DNA from: Lachnospiraceae bacterium UBA3638
GTDB taxonomy: Bacteria; Bacillota; Clostridia; Lachnospirales; Lachnospiraceae
Direction: 5' to 3'
Length of the DNA stretch: 6,215 nucleotides
NCBI GenBank assembly: GCA_002373595.1
Contig: DFKT01000105.1
Coordinates: forward strand, 1 to 6,215
Shown here one piece after another: positions 1 through 6,215 of the stretch. The notes beneath the pieces were generated by a model, which saw only the letters and a list, made by a program, of their open reading frames with translations, made no database searches and had not been told where the DNA came from. Within the stretch, counting starts at the first letter, position 1; each line of letters opens with the position of its first letter. Made by a program: the position numbers and the translations under genes.

Positions 1-1685
1 AAGGCGGACATCTTCCCGGCAAGAAGGTTTATCCCTGGATAGCAAAGACCAGACATTCAACTCCCGGTGTGAGCCTTATCTCGCCTCCGCCTCATCATGA
101 TATCTATTCGATAGAGGATCTGGCACAGCTTATATACGATCTTAAGAATGCAAATAAGGATGCAAGAATATCCGTAAAGCTTGTATCCGAAGCAGGCGTA
201 GGAACCGTAGCAGCAGGTGTTGCAAAGGCCGGAGCCGGAGTCATTCTCATTTCCGGATATGACGGCGGTACCGGAGCTGCACCTCTTTCATCGATACATA
301 ATGCAGGTATGCCCTGGGAACTCGGACTCGCAGAGACTCATCAGACACTCATCGCCAACGGCTTGAGAGACAGAGTCATGATAGAGACCGACGGTAAACT
401 TATGAGTGGAAGAGATGTAGCGATCGCAGCTATCCTCGGTGCTGAGGAGTTTGGATTCGCCACGGCTCCTCTTGTTACACTCGGATGTGTAATGATGAGA
501 GCTTGTCAGTCGGATACATGCCCGATGGGTGTGGCGACGCAGAATCCCGAGCTTAGAAAGAGATTTGCCGGAAAGCCGGAATATGTAGAGAACTTTATGA
601 TCTTTATCGCAAGACAGCTTCGTGAGATCATGAGCAGCCTTGGCGTACGTACAGTCAATGAACTGGTTGGAAGGACAGACCTGCTTAAGAGAAAGGATGA
701 TCTCGGAGCAGACAAGGATCATATAGATCTCTCCAGGATACTTTGCGGCACTCCCGATGACAGCAGAGAAGGAGTCTTCTTTGATCCCGCCAAGCTCTAT
801 GATTTCGGACTCGAGAAGACCAAGGATGAGACGGTACTCCTTGCTTCCAAGGACATAAAGAAAGCTATAAAAGAAAAAAAGAAGACATCGATATCGGTTG
901 AACTCAACAGTATCGACAGAACTTTCGGAACGCTTCTCGGTGCTGAGATTACAAGGAATCATCCCGAAGGACTTGATGATGATACCATAGTGATCGACTG
1001 CAAGGGCTCGGGCGGACAGAGCTTCGGAGCATTCATTCCCAAGGGCCTCACGCTCAGACTTACCGGAGACAGCAATGACTATTTCGGAAAGGGACTCTCC
1101 GGCGGAAAACTGTCAGTGGCTGCACCTGCGGAAGCAAAGTATGATCCTCATGAGAATATCCTCGTCGGTAATGTGGCTCTCTACGGCGCTACATCCGGAA
1201 GAGTGTTCATAGCCGGAATGGCAGGTGAGAGATTCTGTATCAGAAATTCCGGAGCACTTGCTGTAGTAGAGGGAGTCGGCGAGCATGGCTGTGAGTACAT
1301 GACCGGCGGATGTGTGGTCATCCTCGGTGAGACCGGCAAGAACTTTGCTGCAGGTATGAGCGGCGGTATCGCGTATGTGCTTGATGAAGGAAACAAGCTG
1401 TACAAGAATCTCAACAAGCAGCTTGTGTTTATGGAGAATGTCGAGCACAAGAATGATCTCGAGGAGCTCCGTGCGATCATAGCTGAGCATGTGGAAGTTA
1501 CGGGATCGAAAAAAGGAAAGGAGATCCTTGATCATTTCGATGAGTATGCTCCTTCATTCAAAAAGATAATACCTTCGGATTACAAGACGATGCTTAAAAA
1601 GATCGCCGGATTCGAGGAACAGGGAGCAGATCCCGAGACTGCCAAGATCGAAGCATTCAGATCCTTTGTCGGAGGTGAGAACTAA
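1..1685 (+). CDS. gltB: Glutamate synthase large (alpha) subunit, 3'-terminal part
   Basis: The reading frame is open from the left edge (first full codon at 3) to TAA at 1683-1685, so the gene starts upstream; the GTG at 69 is an internal valine codon. About 560 residues are visible of a protein usually near 1500. They begin inside the FMN-barrel synthase domain with GGHLPGKKVYPW, then the HSTPGVSLISPPPHHD segment, the FMN/substrate region ISGYDGGTGAAPL, and a C-x5-C-x4-C 3Fe-4S motif (Cys codons at 486, 504 and 519). From about base 970 comes the glycine-rich beta-helix domain (GSGGQSFGAF and repeated G-x-x-G turns). The N-terminal glutaminase domain is outside the window. With GltD this cytoplasmic flavoprotein makes two glutamates from glutamine, 2-oxoglutarate and reductant. 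A lysine-rich linker (about 850-895) joins barrel and beta-helix. Nothing looks broken. Family assignment is very secure. Confidence 0.97.
   Translation, partial: GGHLPGKKVYPWIAKTRHSTPGVSLISPPPHHDIYSIEDLAQLIYDLKNANKDARISVKLVSEAGVGTVAAGVAKAGAGVILISGYDGGTGAAPLSSIHNAGMPWELGLAETHQTLIANGLRDRVMIETDGKLMSGRDVAIAAILGAEEFGFATAPLVTLGCVMMRACQSDTCPMGVATQNPELRKRFAGKPEYVENFMIFIARQLREIMSSLGVRTVNELVGRTDLLKRKDDLGADKDHIDLSRILCGTPDDSREGVFFDPAKLYDFGLEKTKDETVLLASKDIKKAIKEKKKTSISVELNSIDRTFGTLLGAEITRNHPEGLDDDTIVIDCKGSGGQSFGAFIPKGLTLRLTGDSNDYFGKGLSGGKLSVAAPAEAKYDPHENILVGNVALYGATSGRVFIAGMAGERFCIRNSGALAVVEGVGEHGCEYMTGGCVVILGETGKNFAAGMSGGIAYVLDEGNKLYKNLNKQLVFMENVEHKNDLEELRAIIAEHVEVTGSKKGKEILDHFDEYAPSFKKIIPSDYKTMLKKIAGFEEQGADPETAKIEAFRSFVGGEN
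1671..1679 (+). promoter_or_regulatory. Ribosome binding site of gltD
   Basis: GGAGGTGAG is a near-perfect Shine-Dalgarno sequence lying inside the last codons of gltB, with 9 bases to the ATG at 1685. It fixes the gltD start, whose A is also the last base of the gltB stop codon, a layout that favours translational coupling and balanced subunit synthesis. Confidence 0.85.
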
Positions 1686-3167
1686 TGGGAAAAGCAAGCG
1701 GATTTCTGGAGTATAAAAGAGAAGTAGGACCTGTCAGGAGTGAGAAGGACAGGCTGAAGGATTTTAAGGAGTTTCACGGTAGTCTTCCCTTAAAGCAGCA
1801 GAGAGAGCAGGCAGCCAGATGCATGGACTGCGGTGTGCCTTTCTGTCAGGCGGGACTCATGATATCGGGAATGATGTCCGGATGCCCTCTCAATAACCTT
1901 ATACCCGAGATAAATGATCTCGTATACAGAGGAAGGATGGAGGAGGCATACAGAAGACTCTCGATCACACACAGTTTTCCGGAGTTTACATCCAGAGTAT
2001 GTCCGGCGCTCTGCGAAGCTGCATGTACCTGCGGATATTCCGATGAACCGGTCTGCGCCAAGGAAAACGAGCGGGCTGTCATAGAGTATGCATATGAAAA
2101 CGGTCTGGTAAAGGAAGAGGTACCCGAGATCAGAACGGGTAAAAAAATCGCTGTAGTAGGAAGCGGTCCTTCCGGTCTTGCAGCTGCGCAGCTTCTCAAC
2201 AGGAGAGGACACAGTGTGACCGTATATGAAAGAAGCGACCGTATAGGAGGACTGCTCAGATACGGTATACCGAATATGAAACTCGACAAGTCGGTGATAG
2301 ACCGAAGAGTAAAACTTATGGAAGAAGCGGGTATCAATTTTGTGATCAGCACCGATATCGGCAAGGATATACCGGCATCCGGATTGTTAAAAGAATTTGA
2401 TAAGATAATACTTGCTTGTGGTGCGTCAAATCCGAGAGATATCAAAGCACCCGGAAGAGATGCAAACGGTATCAGATTTGCCGTGGATTTCCTTTCAGAG
2501 GTCACCAAGAGGCTTCTTGACAGTGATTTCGAAAAGATCCCCGAGGATCTTGTAAAGGGCAGGGATGTCATTGTTATAGGAGGAGGAGATACCGGTAATG
2601 ATTGTGTCGGTACTTCTATAAGGCTCGGAGCAAAGAGCGTGACACAGCTTGAGATGATGCCGAAGCCCCCTGCGTGCAGGACAGCATCCAATCCCTGGCC
2701 CGAGTGGCCTAGAGTCCTTAAGACCGATTACGGCCAGGAGGAAGCGATAGCAGTATTCGGAAATGATCCGAGGATATATCAGACAACCGTAAAGGAATTC
2801 GTCAAAGATAAAAAAGGCAATCTCAAAGAAGTCGTTCTCATTTCTCTTGAATCCAGGAAGAATGAGGAGACAGGAAGATTTGAAATGATACCCGTGGAAG
2901 GATCGGAGAAGACCGTTCCCGCACAGCTTGTTTTGATAGCTGCCGGATTCCTCGGAAGTGAGAAATATGTGACTGATGATTTCGGAGTCGAGCTTGATGC
3001 CAGGACAAATGTTAAGACGGGACTTGGCAAGCATGCCACATCCGCGGACAGGATCTATGTCACAGGAGATATGCATATAGGACAGTCGCTCGTCGTAAGG
3101 GCGATAGCCGAGGGCAGAAAAGCGGCTAAGGAAGTCGATGAAGCACTTATGGGATACAGCAATCTGT

Positions 3168-3169
<2 letters not shown>
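1685..3169 (+). CDS. gltD: Glutamate synthase small (beta) subunit, NAD(P)H-dependent
   Basis: The 494-residue product has the normal length for GltD, the cytoplasmic subunit that takes electrons from NAD(P)H through FAD and iron-sulfur clusters to the FMN of GltB. The N-terminal ferredoxin-like domain holds Cys46, 49, 54 and 67 (CMDCGVPFC then GCPLNNLIPE) and a second group at Cys106, 110 and 114 (CPALCEAAC), with extra cysteines at 116 and 124; the following KENERAVIEYA is the Clostridia-type form. The FAD-binding Rossmann motif GSGPSG is at 159-164 with the acidic strand end YER at 181-183. The second nucleotide fold, expected to bind NAD(P)H, has GGGDTG at 299-304. The C-terminal GDMHIGQSLVVRAIAEGR (461-478) is the usual flavin-contacting segment. 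The gene overlaps gltB by one base and has a strong ribosome binding site. Related oxidoreductases (dihydropyrimidine dehydrogenase, NfnB-type) share this fold, but adjacency to gltB decides the call. Confidence 0.97.
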
Positions 3170-4798
<1,629 letters not shown>

Positions 4799-4799
4799 C

Positions 4800-4805
4800 A
4801 GGAGG
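4800..4805 (+). promoter_or_regulatory. Ribosome binding site of the glutamine synthetase-like gene
   Basis: AGGAGG, a perfect core Shine-Dalgarno sequence, begins two bases after the pyrG stop codon and stands 10 bases before the ATG at 4816. It supports that start and suggests efficient translation. Confidence 0.85.
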
Positions 4806-4815
4806 CTTCTGATAT

Positions 4816-5988
4816 ATGGATGAGAGATTTGCAGAGGTAATGAAATATATCGAAGAGGAGGATGTGAAGTTCATCAGACTCGCATTCCGCGATGCTTTCG
4901 GTATACAGAAAAATATATCCGTTATGCCGGGAGAGATAAAGAAGGCATTTGAGGATGGTATTGCGATCAATTCGAGAAACATCGCAGGGCTTAAGAACAG
5001 TCCCTATGCCAATCTCTATCTGAAGCCCGATCCGGATACCATGGCCATACTTCCCTGGAGACCGGATAACGGCAAGGTTCTTCGTATGTTCTGCGGACTC
5101 TATACTCCGGACGGAGAGGAGTATGAGGCCGACACCAGAAAGATCCTTAAGGATGCCATAGATAAGGCAAAGGAAAAAGGTATAGAGTTCAGGTTCGGCA
5201 CTGAGGCCGAGTTTTATCTCTTTGAGCAGGACGAGCAGGGCAATCCGACCAAGAATCCCTATGACCATGCAGGATATATGGATATAGCACCTGCCGATAA
5301 ATGCGAGAATGTCAGGCGTGAGATAAGCCTTACGATAGAGAGGATGGGACTTGTCCCCGAGAGATCTCATCATGAGAGAGGACCCGGACAGAATGAGATC
5401 GATTTCCATTATGCGAAGCCTTTAAAAGCTGCGGACCAGATGACTACATTCAAGATGGTAGTATCTACCATCGCCAATAGGTACGGTCTTGTGGCTGATT
5501 TTTCACCGATGCCTCTTACAGATCAGCCGGGCAACGGATATCATATCAATATCTTTGCAACGGACAGTGAGGGAAGAGATGTCGCAAAGTATGCTGCGGC
5601 AGGCATCATCGAAAAGATAAGAGAGATTACCATATTCCTGAATCCCAGAGAGGAGTCGTATTCCAGACTCGGAAATGATACTGCTCCCGGCAAGGTCAAC
5701 TGGTCGGGCGAGGAGGAATCCGAACTCATCTATATCGAGAAGTATAAGGATAAGACGAGAGTGGAACTCAGGTCCCCTGATGCGGAAGGCAATCCTTATC
5801 TCGTGTATGCGCTTCTGATCTATGCCGGACTTGAAGGCATTGAAAAGAAACTCGAACTTCCCAAGGAGTCGGATGAGACGGCTGCAATGCTTCCTACATC
5901 GAAGAAGGAAGCTGCTAAATATGCCTCGGGAAGTGACTTTGTAAACGGCATTGTTCCTGAGGGTATCCTTACAGAGTATGTCGTATAA
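4816..5988 (+). CDS. Short, divergent type I glutamine synthetase-like protein
   Basis: The 390-residue product belongs to the glutamine synthetase (GlnA) family, whose classic members form cytoplasmic dodecamers making glutamine from glutamate, ammonia and ATP. Residues 1-100 match the beta-grasp domain (FIRLAFRDAFG, LYLKPDPDTMAILPWRP). The catalytic domain follows with GTEAEFYLF (128-136), HHERGPGQNEIDF (185-197), GNGYHINIF (239-247) and RVELRSPDAEGNPYL (315-329). The predicted metal ligands Glu130, Glu132, Glu187, Glu194, His243 and Glu317 are all present. Compared by eye with E. coli and B. subtilis GlnA, several conserved positions differ: the Asp50 position is Asn52, the Asn264 loop has Pro238, the flap Glu327 is missing from RLGNDTAP (284-291), and the NRS arginine is Glu (EEES, 299-302). 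The protein is about 50 residues shorter than B. subtilis GlnA, lacking the C-terminal tail and the adenylylation-loop region. It may be an active short synthetase, a gamma-glutamyl ligase with another substrate, or a regulatory relative. Family is sure; activity is not. Confidence 0.9.
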   Translation: MDERFAEVMKYIEEEDVKFIRLAFRDAFGIQKNISVMPGEIKKAFEDGIAINSRNIAGLKNSPYANLYLKPDPDTMAILPWRPDNGKVLRMFCGLYTPDGEEYEADTRKILKDAIDKAKEKGIEFRFGTEAEFYLFEQDEQGNPTKNPYDHAGYMDIAPADKCENVRREISLTIERMGLVPERSHHERGPGQNEIDFHYAKPLKAADQMTTFKMVVSTIANRYGLVADFSPMPLTDQPGNGYHINIFATDSEGRDVAKYAAAGIIEKIREITIFLNPREESYSRLGNDTAPGKVNWSGEEESELIYIEKYKDKTRVELRSPDAEGNPYLVYALLIYAGLEGIEKKLELPKESDETAAMLPTSKKEAAKYASGSDFVNGIVPEGILTEYVV

Positions 5989-6215
5989 TCTACAACACTC
6001 AGCATTAATAGTTTCGCCATCCGATAGATTCGATTCACTTGTAAAAAGATCGCTTAGGGATTATGTGACAATAGAATCGAAGCGGAGCGCATCGCTCGCC
6101 AGGAGAAGTATACTCGAGAGGTATTATGATCTGGTGCTTATTGATGCACCCCTTTCCGATGAAGTGGGAGAGACCTTTGCGCTTGATGTTGTCTCTGAGT
6201 GTAAGGCATCGGTCC
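5978..6215 (+). CDS. Receiver-like regulator, probably ANTAR-type, N-terminal part
   Basis: An open frame runs from ATG 5978 to the right edge (79 full codons) without a stop. It overlaps the end of the preceding gene by 11 bases in another frame; TGAGGG at 5958-5963 is a possible but distant (14-base) ribosome binding site, so coupled translation is likely. The fragment reads as the first half of a response-regulator receiver fold: strand 1 ALIVSPSDR (9-17), a helix, then strand 3 YYDLVLIDAPLSDEVGE (49-65), where Asp56 falls at the phosphoacceptor position. The usual acidic pair after strand 1 is replaced by Ser-Pro, so normal phosphorylation is doubtful. The LVLIDAPLSDE form is what I recall in clostridial regulators with a C-terminal RNA-binding ANTAR domain (NasT-like antiterminators) beside glutamine synthetase genes. 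The output domain lies beyond the window, so ANTAR is inferred. Confidence 0.72.
   Translation, partial: MSYNLQHSALIVSPSDRFDSLVKRSLRDYVTIESKRSASLARRSILERYYDLVLIDAPLSDEVGETFALDVVSECKASV

Noticed and set aside
69..71. GTG as the start of gltB
   Set aside because: The frame continues upstream to the window edge with conserved family sequence (GGHLPGKKVYPW...), so this is an internal valine codon of a gene that begins outside the window.
874..880. Run of seven A in gltB (a similar run at 2141-2147 in gltD) as a slippage or frameshift site
   Set aside because: Both genes read through in one frame with conserved sequence on each side, and neither shifted frame yields a meaningful product. The runs encode ordinary lysine-rich segments.
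288..962. Minus-strand open frame (224 codons) opposite gltB
   Set aside because: No family resemblance, and it sits wholly within the conserved FMN-barrel coding region. Treated as a shadow.
1846..2691. Long open frame on the minus strand (281 codons) opposite gltD
   Set aside because: It lies fully within a clearly conserved gltD, has no recognisable domain, and its serine/leucine-rich composition is what the reverse of this codon usage gives. It is a shadow of the real gene.
5984..5989. Perfect TATAAT at the end of the synthetase-like gene
   Set aside because: No acceptable -35 lies 16-18 bases upstream and there is no TG extension. Transcription would also start downstream of the regulator's ATG at 5978.

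Overview
The window carries five tightly packed plus-strand genes of glutamine and glutamate metabolism, two of them cut by the window edges. In order they are: the C-terminal part of the glutamate synthase large subunit (gltB), the complete small subunit (gltD), complete CTP synthase (pyrG), a complete but short and divergent type I glutamine synthetase-like protein, and the N-terminal part of a receiver-like protein that resembles the ANTAR-type regulators found next to glutamine synthetase genes in Clostridia. The junctions are a 1-base overlap, 12 and 17 bases of intergenic space, and an 11-base overlap. I see no terminator between genes, so the block reads as one operon.

Protein sequence style points to a Gram-positive member of the Clostridia, most likely Lachnospiraceae (Butyrivibrio/Roseburia-like). 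The signs are moderate GC, heavy use of AGA for arginine, strong AGGAGG-type ribosome binding sites, the clostridial variant of the GltD cysteine region, a short glutamine synthetase with a GPGQNE active-site segment, and the following ANTAR-like regulator. This is judged from family knowledge, not from a search.

Layout: 1-1685 gltB (FMN barrel, 3Fe-4S cluster, C-terminal beta-helix); 1685-3169 gltD; 3182-4798 pyrG; 4816-5988 glutamine synthetase-like; 5978-6215 regulator fragment. A good match to an extended -10 promoter lies in the last codons of pyrG (4755-4783), just ahead of the synthetase gene, and could give the last two genes separate expression. There is no gene-free stretch longer than 17 bases, and no RNA gene, mobile element, repeat array or CRISPR array.

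Together the genes link glutamine production (if the synthetase is active) with two major glutamine consumers, GltBD and PyrG. The most interesting point is the synthetase-like protein. It keeps all six predicted metal ligands but, by eye, has lost several conserved substrate and catalytic residues and the usual C-terminal tail. It also overlaps a regulator whose receiver domain seems to lack the acidic pocket. A glutamine-sensing pair is one possible reading, but it is inference.
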